IMG/VR virus record: IMGVR_UViG_3300024319_000085
Span: 1-21,633 of that record
From: a virus
DNA: 21,633 bases
Reading direction: 5' to 3' (one strand)
Below the pieces are notes generated by a model. The model made no database searches. It was not told where the DNA came from and saw only the letters and a program-made list of their open reading frames with translations. The position numbers and the translations under genes are program-made. Below, piece by piece: positions 14,464 to 21,387 of the stretch (positions within the stretch are counted from its first letter, which is position 1; each line of letters starts with the position of its first letter).

Positions 14464-15585
14464 TTAGTTATTGTAAATTAATTGTCTATATTCTTCTACA
14501 GTTAAATTATTTTCTTTTAAAATTTTATCGTCCGAAGGATGTTCAGGTTTATTGAAAGTGTCAATAAGGCCTAACTCTAACATCTTTTTTTGTCTTCCAA
14601 AAGGATGGTCAATTATATTGCTACTATTCCAGGTTGAATCTAAACAAAGATGGTCATAATCTGATCCTGGTTTAATATAATTTTCAATCCATCGTATAAA
14701 ATCGCAAGCAATATCTTCAGAATTATATGGAACTGCTCCTGTGTCATTATAAATTTTATCTGTTAAAGCATCAAGAAAATCTAATTGCTTCATTCCTTTA
14801 GGCCTTTCTGCTAAATAGTTTAAACATTCTATTGCATTTTTACCATAAAAGAAATGTGATTCTCTATTTATAAATCTAGGAAAAAAATCCGCAATGTCAG
14901 CCAAAGTTGCAGCATATTGGAATCTAAATACTTTAAAACCTCTTGCTTTATTGAATCTTTCTAAAAATCCCATTAATGTTCTGAAATTTTTAGCTGATCC
15001 AGTTTGTAAATAATTAGCAAAATCTTTACATAATCCTGGTAAATGTTCACACATAAAATAATCTCCTCCTAATTTATAATCTCCTTGAGCTTTAGGAAAA
15101 GGTGCTATTTGATAGCCTACGCTTGTAAATTTAGGTCCTTTAAATTCTTTTATTACTTTAACCATATCTTCTACAGAATCACAAGTATGGAAATGTAAAA
15201 GAATAGAATTATAATAACCAGATGGATTTTTAGCATAATTAATACCTGATCCTGTAAGTCTATGAACAAAAAAGACAAATAACCATTCAGGCAAATCCCA
15301 TAATTCTGTGTGAAATTTATCAACTATTTCTTTTCTCCATTTAGGCATTTTTGCTTTATATGGGTGAGTTTCATAATCATGCCATATATCTAAGACTAAT
15401 TGAGTAAAACCTGCATATTTTCTTGCACATACATCATAAAGATAAACATTCTTTATTAGATCATCATCCCATGGAGTTTCTTTATATGGAACTAATCCTA
15501 AATTACAATTTTCATGCTGCCATTTAGAAATTTTAGCATAATAAATAAATTCTTCGTAATATTTTGTTGTCTGTAAATTATGCAT
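14464..15585 (-). CDS. Putative DNA base-modifying enzyme, amino acid:DNA transferase / aGPT-Pplase-like
   Basis: A 373-residue helical protein. I chose ATG 15585, which overlaps the upstream stop as ATGCATAA; starts at 15627/15624 would add 14 residues and a 50-base overlap. The layout resembles the thymine hypermodification group first named alpha-glutamyl/putrescinyl thymine pyrophosphorylase, related to helix-hairpin-helix glycosylases. 'KETPWDDDLIKNVYLYDVCARKY' (about 36-57) parallels 'kPWT.DpIL..y.f.NV.Re.d', 'HRLTGSGINYA' (108-118) and 'GYYNSIL' parallel a 'ltGSGa......Gy.Nsil' motif, and 'IAPFPKAQG', 'FPRFIN' and 'PYNSEDIACDFIRWIE' are further conserved-looking blocks. Characterised relatives join an amino acid or amine to activated 5-hydroxymethyluracil in DNA. 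Its neighbours (hydroxymethylase, PLP enzyme) support this. The match is by memory and is moderate. Confidence 0.52.
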   Translation of the reverse strand: MHNLQTTKYYEEFIYYAKISKWQHENCNLGLVPYKETPWDDDLIKNVYLYDVCARKYAGFTQLVLDIWHDYETHPYKAKMPKWRKEIVDKFHTELWDLPEWLFVFFVHRLTGSGINYAKNPSGYYNSILLHFHTCDSVEDMVKVIKEFKGPKFTSVGYQIAPFPKAQGDYKLGGDYFMCEHLPGLCKDFANYLQTGSAKNFRTLMGFLERFNKARGFKVFRFQYAATLADIADFFPRFINRESHFFYGKNAIECLNYLAERPKGMKQLDFLDALTDKIYNDTGAVPYNSEDIACDFIRWIENYIKPGSDYDHLCLDSTWNSSNIIDHPFGRQKKMLELGLIDTFNKPEHPSDDKILKENNLTVEEYRQLIYNN

Positions 15586-16504
15586 AGTCAAAAGCTGATT
15601 GATCTCCCCATTCTCTAACTCCATCAATATCTTTCCAATTAGATATTTCTGAAAGTCTATTTTCTATTTGTTTATCTGATCCTACGTTTATAAATATAGC
15701 ACCAGGTTTTCCTTCATCAATAAATCTTTTATATGCTTTTGCATCATAAGTAGTTGTAGTATTAAACTCGGGCATATATTCTGATTTTTGATAAAAAGAT
15801 CTATGGTAAGATACTACATCAGCATTTCCTTTTTCTCCATCTTTAATATTTCTTGCTACAGCAACGCCTTTAGCATCAGCATTAGGCCAACCTATTTGTA
15901 AAGCTCTTATCATAGTTCCTGTTGAAACTGCGCAATAAAATTCTGTAGGTTCACCATAAATTAATCTATGATTTTCACACATATTTATTAATCCTGCAGT
16001 AACTTCAGGAGTATTTGCTAACCCGAAAGGTAAAGCAATAGCATTAAATTTTTCTGCCCAATCACGAATCCAAGAATTTAAACAAGGCATAGCTGGAATC
16101 TTAACGAATCTTAAATCACAATTCTTATAAGCTAAAACAACAGCTTGATGAGGCGTTACTTGTTTTGATGCTGCTGCAAAGAATACTGTCTTTTTATTAT
16201 ATATTTCTGAAAGCATTGCAATAGCTTCAGCAGCATGTCCTACTCTTGGAGCAGCATAACCTAATAAATTTGATCCCATTTCAGCAATAAACTTTTCTGC
16301 CCCATAGGCTTTTAATCCACATGGCCCTTTAGCAAAGTCTAAAATAAAAATATCATCTCTTTCAGGAGATGGATAAAATTCAGGCATAGGAAGTTTTGAT
16401 TTAAACTCCCCATATAAATTCAAATAATATTCTCTACATTCTCCGAATTGTATATTATGGAAAAGTTGATCTTTATTTTTATTTGATTCAGTTATTTCAT
16501 ACAT
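15578..16504 (-). CDS. Putative fold-type II PLP-dependent enzyme
   Basis: A 308-residue protein with a tryptophan-synthase-beta / ACC-deaminase-like plan. 'FAKGPCGLKAYGAEKFI' (57-73) sits where fold-type II enzymes have 'GGNK.R', making K65 the candidate Schiff-base lysine. 'APRVGHAAEAIAMLSEIYNKKTVFFAA' (85-111) matches the helix and strand after the substrate-binding loop (S.GN...A.A......). 'FYCAVSTGTMIRALQIGWPNADAKGVAVA' (189-217) matches the glycine-rich phosphate-binding 'GsGGT..G......p..kv.gV' with STGT. It is shorter than most family members (about 330-400). It could generate or tailor an amino group on a modified base or its precursor. It lies one base after the SGNH-like gene and overlaps the transferase-like gene by eight bases. 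Confidence 0.5.
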   Translation of the reverse strand: MYEITESNKNKDQLFHNIQFGECREYYLNLYGEFKSKLPMPEFYPSPERDDIFILDFAKGPCGLKAYGAEKFIAEMGSNLLGYAAPRVGHAAEAIAMLSEIYNKKTVFFAAASKQVTPHQAVVLAYKNCDLRFVKIPAMPCLNSWIRDWAEKFNAIALPFGLANTPEVTAGLINMCENHRLIYGEPTEFYCAVSTGTMIRALQIGWPNADAKGVAVARNIKDGEKGNADVVSYHRSFYQKSEYMPEFNTTTTYDAKAYKRFIDEGKPGAIFINVGSDKQIENRLSEISNWKDIDGVREWGDQSAFDYA

Positions 16505-16505
16505 T

Positions 16506-17501
16506 TTAATTCCAATTATAAATTGATCGATAATATTTAGGAGCTATGTGCACAGATGAGTGTAATTCCATTATTTCTTTTGCATATTCATCTCCTGGCA
16601 TTGTATACCATTCTTTAGGTGGTTCTATAAGATCAAAGTCAAAACAATAATCGTTAAGATATTTTATAAAGTCAAATGTAAATTTTAATCTTTCCCATCT
16701 TGCTCCATAAAAATTTTGTCCTTCGAATTGTCCTGTTTTAGGTAGTTTTCTTAATTCGTGTTCTATAGGAACAGGAGCACAAACTTTTATAGGGATGTTA
16801 TAAAAATTTTGCCATTTAATTATTTCTTTGGCATATAGATCAGCAAATTCTTTTGCAGTAAATGTTTTTAATCTTAATAAATGAAACCTTATATCAATTG
16901 ATCCTAAACATAATGTTATTTCTTTAATCTTTTTAGGTTTATTTTGGTAATTTAAAAATGAATCTAGTCCTGATTTACAAATTACACTATATAATGTTTT
17001 TCCATTTAATCTTGTTATTGCTTGATCTTTAGTTGAAAATGCTAGCGTGTGACTATCACCTATGATCCATTTATCTAAGTCAAGCGATTCCATTGGAAGA
17101 TATTTTGCTTTATTCAATATCTTTTCAAATTTTTCTAAGAAGTCAAAATCAACCATTTCTGAAGTTGTTTTTGCACCGATTCGTTTTTCTATTTGAGAAA
17201 TATAATTACAATCTTTTATTTTCCAATCTAAAGAAAATAATTTAGCTTCATTATCTACTGCTTCCATTAAATTATAACAATTTGAAACTATATCATCATT
17301 GAATCCTCCAAATAAGTTCAAAGATCCATGAAAATTAACCCCATGGTCAATATAAATATTTTCATAGTCTAATAAATCAGTTTCTTTTGTTGCTATGTCA
17401 GCATCTAATCTTTGCGCCCACATAAGTGCCCATCCTCTAATATGGCTTTTTTCTGATTTAGGAATTGGAGTAAAAGGATTATAAATTACAGATTTTTTCA
17501 T
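16506..17501 (-). CDS. GDSH-motif SGNH-like protein of unknown function
   Basis: A 331-residue two-part protein. Residues 145-331 have SGNH-like blocks: 'WIIGDSHTLAF' (GDSH at 148-151, Ser nucleophile position), 'VICKSGLDSFL' (block II Gly), 'LCLGSIDIRFHLLR' (GxxD in place of the GxND block III), and 'SSVHIAPKYY' (H318 as block V, with Ser where the Asp of DxxH is normal). The N-terminal 140 residues (YNPFTPIP, 'YENIYIDHGVNFHGSLNLFGGFNDD', 'KLFSLDWKIKDCNY') are not recognised and could bind a nucleotide or sugar. It lies between the hydroxymethylase (19-base gap) and the PLP-like enzyme (one-base gap), so it may act in the same pathway, for example as an acyl transferase or esterase on a modified base. 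Changed catalytic blocks leave activity open. Confidence 0.5.
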   Translation of the reverse strand: MKKSVIYNPFTPIPKSEKSHIRGWALMWAQRLDADIATKETDLLDYENIYIDHGVNFHGSLNLFGGFNDDIVSNCYNLMEAVDNEAKLFSLDWKIKDCNYISQIEKRIGAKTTSEMVDFDFLEKFEKILNKAKYLPMESLDLDKWIIGDSHTLAFSTKDQAITRLNGKTLYSVICKSGLDSFLNYQNKPKKIKEITLCLGSIDIRFHLLRLKTFTAKEFADLYAKEIIKWQNFYNIPIKVCAPVPIEHELRKLPKTGQFEGQNFYGARWERLKFTFDFIKYLNDYCFDFDLIEPPKEWYTMPGDEYAKEIMELHSSVHIAPKYYRSIYNWN

Positions 17502-17520
17502 TTTATTTTTATTAATTTTA

Positions 17521-18177
17521 TCATTTTATTAGATCAAAATGTCTAGGGTAAATATGAAGAGTTGCAGCATTCCAAAATAAATGCCCAAAACGCAAATGTT
17601 TATAAGTCTTCTTTAATTGTTTATATGCTAAGTCATGAACAAAATGATGCCAATAAGAATCGTTCTTATAACCAAATATTGCATCATTACTTCTCATATA
17701 AACATGATAATAAAGATAATCGTTTCTTATCATTAATTGAACACTATATGTGCACATAAAATCATTCATACCATCTCTTACAGCATCTGCATGCATAGAT
17801 GGACGAATATAAATCATGGTTGCTTGTCTTGATAATTTACCATTTTCTAATTTAGCTATGGCATTTTCAAATTGACTTCCATTCTCTTCTGAAAATATAC
17901 ACCAACCGTAATTTGAGTTTATCCAACCATCTTTTGTTGCAACTTCTTTCCATATAGAAGGGATTTTGCCTTCTATATCATTTACATTTCTACTTTGACT
18001 TAAATACCATTTTACTTCTGATTTAGCGTATTTTTCATTTAACTCTCCAAATATTACTAAATCATTAGAAATAAATGAAGCATTTAATATCTCATAAGTT
18101 CCATTATCAGAAAGTAATTTATTTTCTTTAAGTCTTATAAATTCTTTTCTTATATGTTCTACATTATATCGTTCCAT
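17521..18177 (-). CDS. Thymidylate-synthase-family pyrimidine hydroxymethylase (probable dUMP hydroxymethylase)
   Basis: A 218-residue TS-fold protein. The motifs are clear: 'GWINSNYGWCIFS' (the TS 'dLGpvYG..wr' strand), 'SRQATMIYIRPSMH', 'NDFMCTYSVQLMIRNDYLYYHVYMRSNDAIFGYKND' (residues 138-173) with nucleophile C142, R162-S163-x-D165 in place of QRS.D, and 'TLHIYPRHFD' (H208, Y210). MCT in place of the PCH of true thymidylate synthase and the short 'GYKND' loop are typical of phage hydroxymethylases, which add CH2OH rather than CH3. N172 is near the residue that distinguishes dUMP (Asn) from dCMP (Asp), but D173 is adjacent and the alignment is ambiguous. With a dCMP deaminase nearby, dUMP to 5-hydroxymethyl-dUMP is the better guess. 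Confidence 0.75.
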   Translation of the reverse strand: MERYNVEHIRKEFIRLKENKLLSDNGTYEILNASFISNDLVIFGELNEKYAKSEVKWYLSQSRNVNDIEGKIPSIWKEVATKDGWINSNYGWCIFSEENGSQFENAIAKLENGKLSRQATMIYIRPSMHADAVRDGMNDFMCTYSVQLMIRNDYLYYHVYMRSNDAIFGYKNDSYWHHFVHDLAYKQLKKTYKHLRFGHLFWNAATLHIYPRHFDLIK

Positions 18178-18569
18178 TATCCTAAAAATCTTTTTGTTAT
18201 ATTGCCTCTATTATCATATTGTATTTGATTTTCAGTAAAAAATTTTTTACCTTTTTCCGTTAAATATTTGCTATCTAATTTATCAAAATATTCTAATATT
18301 TTTTCTTTATCTTTTAAAAACCCTTCTAAAAGTTTTGCATAACCAATTATATCATGAATATTATCAATATAATTAGGATCACCACAAACGCATCTTGCTA
18401 TCTTATGAAATATCATGTGGAAAGCTTCAATGTGTTCTTCTTCTAATAAATCATAATTAGGTGCCTGTTTTAACACATTGCAAAGTCGTTGTGTTATTTT
18501 AGCATTATGTTCAAAAGATCCATATCTAGATCCTCTTTCTTTTAACGTTTTATCTATTTTATTTGTCAT
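18177..18569 (-). CDS. DUF6378-like protein (all-alpha, MazG-related pattern)
   Basis: A 130-residue protein from ATG 18569; the frame is open to a TTG six bases upstream, but ATG preceded by GAAA is the likely start. The family pattern is present: 'LKERGSRYGSFEHNAKITQRL' (R..rYG.f..na.i.q.l), then 'EEHIEAFHMIFHKIARCVCGDPNYIDNIHDIIGYAKLL' (residues 45-82; eal.MI..KiaR...Gd....Dn..DI.GYa.l). This arrangement of Glu, Lys and Asp on helices resembles all-alpha NTP pyrophosphatases. The C-terminal 40 residues are an extra. It overlaps the upstream small gene by 11 bases and its stop overlaps the hydroxymethylase ATG by one base, so it may belong to nucleotide pool control. Confidence 0.6.
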   Translation of the reverse strand: MTNKIDKTLKERGSRYGSFEHNAKITQRLCNVLKQAPNYDLLEEEHIEAFHMIFHKIARCVCGDPNYIDNIHDIIGYAKLLEGFLKDKEKILEYFDKLDSKYLTEKGKKFFTENQIQYDNRGNITKRFLG

Positions 18570-18765
18570 TTTCAATTTTAATATAGTTAATAAGAGTTAA
18601 AGAATCAGCTGAAGCTTCTTTTTTAAATTCTTGCTCAATCTCTCTGATTTGATATTGAGATAATAAAGATTTATCTGTATAAATAAAAGAATTACCGTAA
18701 CCGATTAAATTTTTCTTAGAATAAACATAACTTATAAAAAATTTATTCTTTTTTATATTAGTCAT
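18559..18765 (-). CDS. Unknown small protein
   Basis: A 68-residue protein. 'KFFISYVYSKKNLIGYGNSFIYTD' followed by 'LLSQYQIREIEQEFKKEASADSLTLINYIKIEN' gives a strand-turn-strand, helix, strand pattern, seen in small conserved phage proteins of unknown function (ISYv......G.Gn ... i..i.......~~.~.v.i...~.l). There is no membrane segment or metal motif. It begins eight bases after the MazG-like stop and overlaps the next gene by 11 bases. It is counted as a gene because of packing and normal codon pattern. Confidence 0.5.
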   Translation of the reverse strand: MTNIKKNKFFISYVYSKKNLIGYGNSFIYTDKSLLSQYQIREIEQEFKKEASADSLTLINYIKIENDK

Positions 18766-18773
18766 AATTTTAT

Positions 18774-19217
18774 TTAGTTTAGTTTATTTTCAGAGATTAA
18801 TTTTTCTATTGGATCATTCATAAATTCGAATAATGTCATTTGTTTAGGTCTATCTTCAACTAAATCACTCAAGTCAGGAGCAGTCCAACCTTTAGGCTTA
18901 ACTAAATCTAATTGGAATGATCCACGTTTTTGATTTTGCCCTATTTCTTTTTGACAATTAGCAATCATAACTCTTTCAAAAGCTTCTTCAAAAACTTCAA
19001 GCATACCTTGTCTTTCAGCAGTTCCGAAAGCAAATACAACAAGATCAACTAAAGCATCTAATTGATCTTCTTTAGTTTCAGCTTCTTTGTATTCGTCCAA
19101 TTCTTCTTGCATTGCACAAATTCTAAACTTCTTTTCTTCATCAGAAAATTTTACTTTTTCCGAAGTTATACCAAATTTGGTATGCATTTCTTTAACTAAT
19201 TTTAGCATTGTATTCAT
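18774..19217 (-). CDS. MazG-like nucleotide pyrophosphohydrolase
   Basis: A 147-residue all-alpha NTP pyrophosphatase of the phage phosphoribosyl-ATP pyrophosphohydrolase-like type. 'MQEELDEYKEA' (36-46) supplies the EExxE motif and 'DQLDALVDLVVFAFGTAERQG' the second metal-binding helix with D54 and D58. A downstream block 'EEAFERVMIANCQKEIGQNQKRGSFQLDLVKPKGWTAPDLSDLV' is the well-known phage extension of the family. The enzyme removes pyrophosphate from (d)NTPs. In a phage that may replace thymidine it could hydrolyse dUTP or dTTP to give the monophosphate. Residues 121-147 are a variable tail. Seven bases separate it from the GapR-like gene. Confidence 0.82.
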   Translation of the reverse strand: MNTMLKLVKEMHTKFGITSEKVKFSDEEKKFRICAMQEELDEYKEAETKEDQLDALVDLVVFAFGTAERQGMLEVFEEAFERVMIANCQKEIGQNQKRGSFQLDLVKPKGWTAPDLSDLVEDRPKQMTLFEFMNDPIEKLISENKLN

Positions 19218-19223
19218 TTTAAA

Positions 19224-19475
19224 TTATATTTCAATTAATAAGTCTTTATAAAGCTCTCTCGCATCTTCTTCGTTAACTACTTTTTGAAGATCTCTTTTAC
19301 GAAGTTTAATAACTTCTTTCATAGCTTTAACATCGTAACCTGCATTTCCTGCAGCTTCAAACGCTTCTCTAATTTCTAAAAGAATATCGTCTTTTTCAGA
19401 AATTTTCTTTTCAATATGTTCGACCCTATTTTTAAGATCTTGTTTAGTTTCATTTGTAATTGTGTTATTTATCAT
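19224..19475 (-). CDS. GapR-like DNA-binding protein (DUF2312)
   Basis: An 83-residue protein matching the DUF2312/GapR family: 'LKNRVEHIEKKISEKDDILLEIREAFEAAGNAGYDVKAMKEVIKLRKRD' (residues 14-62; family 'Lr.~ieRiE.LE.ek..i..dikevyaeAk..GfD.kalr.iirlRk.d'), then 'NEEDARELYKDLL' (e.e.lld.Y...l). GapR proteins encircle overtwisted DNA in alphaproteobacteria and stimulate topoisomerases ahead of forks. A phage copy next to replication genes may organise phage DNA or compete with host GapR. It is the first gene after the promoter at 19508-19536. It also supports an alphaproteobacterial host. Confidence 0.82.
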   Translation of the reverse strand: MINNTITNETKQDLKNRVEHIEKKISEKDDILLEIREAFEAAGNAGYDVKAMKEVIKLRKRDLQKVVNEEDARELYKDLLIEI

Positions 19476-19507
19476 TTTATTTTAGATTAAAGGTTAATAA
19501 TTTATAT

Positions 19508-19536
19508 ATTATAAAACATAATTTTTTATTTGTAAA
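19508..19536 (-). promoter_or_regulatory. Sigma70-like promoter for the GapR-to-transferase operon
   Basis: On the - strand, TTTACA (19536-19531), a 17-nt spacer, and TATAAT (19513-19508), about 32 bases upstream of the GapR-like ATG. The spacer holds the run TAAAAA and a G-T near the -10, as in the two other promoters of this strand (12273-12301 and 14428-14456). It would drive the eight-gene unit down to 14464. It lies 23 bases past the DNA polymerase stop. Confidence 0.75.
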
Positions 19537-19559
19537 CTATATTTTAGTAAAATTTTAAA

Positions 19560-21365
19560 TTATAATTCAGTAATTCCAAGATCGTCTAAAATCGACATTG
19601 ATTCTTCAATATATCGATCATAGTCAATATCTTTTGGAAATTCACAATTCAAATCCATAATTGGCCTAGATCCTTCAGATTTTGCCACTTTAGGAAATGT
19701 TCCTGTTTTATTAGGCTTTTTGTATTTAATAACGTCTCCGTTAGTTGAATAAATCCACCTTACGACGCGACCTAAATATGTGTCTTTATAAGTTGCTCCT
19801 CCCGTTACACTCCTTACATGCAAGAATTCTTTTAAATCTTTACAATTTCTGATAGTTTCAGAAATAGGAATATTATCAACTAAAAGTTTTATTACTGCAT
19901 TTATAATAATTGTTGCTTGAGGATTTTTTTGAAGTGAATCAAGAGTAAATATACCTTTTCCTTTATAGCCATAATCAGTTATTGCTAAATAATTATTAAC
20001 ATCTCTTGAGTAAAGCGCTTTATATCTAGTTTCTTCTAAAACAAAACCTGTAGTTAGTTCCCAATCAAAACAAATAGAATCATATCTTTCATATTGCTCT
20101 TTAGTTAATAATGACACAAACCCATCTGTATTAGATGAAATTACTGAAATATCATTATTTTCTAATTCTTCAATAAGCATTAACAAAGAAAGTTGCCCCG
20201 TTAATGTTACAGCAATCATTAAGTCAGGTGAGTATAAAGCTGAGTATTTACTTCCTAATTTACCAAATGATCCATTAATAACAATCTTTAATGATTCATT
20301 TACTATCTTATTACCTTCTTTTTTAGCTTTAAGCCTTTCCTCTACAATTTCTTTATATACGTCTAAAAAAGGTGTTCCTAAATGTCTTGGATAAAGTTTT
20401 TGATTTAAAATAATAGATGGATAATAAGACGCAACATCTTTATCTATTAAAAATTGATGTTCTGTTGGTATTATAGCTTGTTTCTTTTCTGTTGAGTGAA
20501 TACCACCTATTCCTAATTGATAAATAGAATTTCCTAATTCTATTTTAGCATTTTTTAAAACTGAAGGTAATTTAATTGATCCTTTACCATCTAATTCAAA
20601 ATCATTTGTTTTAATTATTTCTAATATATCTTTTAATTGTTTTGATTTAAATGAAATAAAATCAGGAACTTCATATTTAAAAGTTTTTCCATTAGGTATT
20701 TTAGGAGTTTTACAATATATTCTTTTCTTTGTTAATTCTGATTTAATAACAACTTCTGCTATTTGTGCATCTGATTTAGAAAGTAAATCTTGTCCGTATT
20801 TATTAGACATATCTACTCTTAGTTTTATTCTATCTTCAATTTGACGATATAAGTCAATTGTGGTATCAAGATCATTAATACAATATAACTTAGTCTCTTC
20901 CATTTCATTTTCTGATAATATAGAATTAGGTTCAATTGGAAGATCTTGTAATTTATCAGAGTGCATTCTACCTCCATAAAGTTTTAAGCTTACTCTAACT
21001 CCAGGTGAAGGTTCTTGAATATCAAAATGCTTTATTGAATTAGGCCAGAATAAACTAAAGTTTTGTAATGTTTTCCATCCAGGAGAGTTGTTTTCAATGA
21101 TGTAATTAGATAGTTTACATATTTCTTTTGCTGTTTTTCCTTGTAAAGCAAAAAGAATAATTGGCATATCATAATTTCTACTGTTAAAACCAAATGTTGT
21201 TCTAACAGTCATTATTTGTTGAAGTTTTTTTAATGAATTTTCATTTAATGAAGAACTTTTACCTTTTATCTCAATAGTAAAAGTTTTTTGATTATCTATA
21301 TTCTTAAATGCAAATAATGTATAATTTGGATAGACTTCACAGTCCAATACAACTAAATCTTTCAT
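19560..21365 (-). CDS. Family B DNA polymerase with 3'-5' exonuclease
   Basis: A 601-residue replicative polymerase, short for the family (usually 750-900). Exonuclease motifs: 'VVLDCEVYPNY' (D8, E10), 'FGFNSRNYD' (D66) and 'YCINDLDTT' (Y161, D165). Polymerase motifs: A 'DKDVASYYPSI' (D310, DxxSYYPS), B 'KIVINGSFGKLGS' (K360, N364, F367-G368), and C 'SSNTDGF' (N412-T413-D414). Motif C has Asn in place of the first Asp of DTD; the second Asp, the metal ligand, remains. 'YLAITDYGYKGKGIF' is the KxY-like block, and the C-terminus (residues 515-601) forms a short thumb. No TPR insertions of the protein-primed type are obvious. The start at 21365 has the only good Shine-Dalgarno sequence of the window (AAGGA), inside an elaborate leader. 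A polymerase with a modified-base diet is conceivable. Confidence 0.85.
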   Translation of the reverse strand: MKDLVVLDCEVYPNYTLFAFKNIDNQKTFTIEIKGKSSSLNENSLKKLQQIMTVRTTFGFNSRNYDMPIILFALQGKTAKEICKLSNYIIENNSPGWKTLQNFSLFWPNSIKHFDIQEPSPGVRVSLKLYGGRMHSDKLQDLPIEPNSILSENEMEETKLYCINDLDTTIDLYRQIEDRIKLRVDMSNKYGQDLLSKSDAQIAEVVIKSELTKKRIYCKTPKIPNGKTFKYEVPDFISFKSKQLKDILEIIKTNDFELDGKGSIKLPSVLKNAKIELGNSIYQLGIGGIHSTEKKQAIIPTEHQFLIDKDVASYYPSIILNQKLYPRHLGTPFLDVYKEIVEERLKAKKEGNKIVNESLKIVINGSFGKLGSKYSALYSPDLMIAVTLTGQLSLLMLIEELENNDISVISSNTDGFVSLLTKEQYERYDSICFDWELTTGFVLEETRYKALYSRDVNNYLAITDYGYKGKGIFTLDSLQKNPQATIIINAVIKLLVDNIPISETIRNCKDLKEFLHVRSVTGGATYKDTYLGRVVRWIYSTNGDVIKYKKPNKTGTFPKVAKSEGSRPIMDLNCEFPKDIDYDRYIEESMSILDDLGITEL

Positions 21366-21372
21366 ACTACGT

Positions 21373-21377
21373 TCCTT
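21373..21377 (-). promoter_or_regulatory. Ribosome binding site of the DNA polymerase gene
   Basis: AAGGA on the - strand, seven bases before ATG 21365. It confirms that start. It lies within CAAGGAACGT (21378-21369), whose exact complement occurs 122 bases upstream in the transcript in the loop of a hairpin (21509-21500). Most other genes in the window have no such site. Confidence 0.8.
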
Positions 21378-21387
21378 GAATTAATAG

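Noticed and set aside
17562-17759. Open frame of 65 codons on the + strand
   Set aside because: It is antisense to the hydroxymethylase gene.
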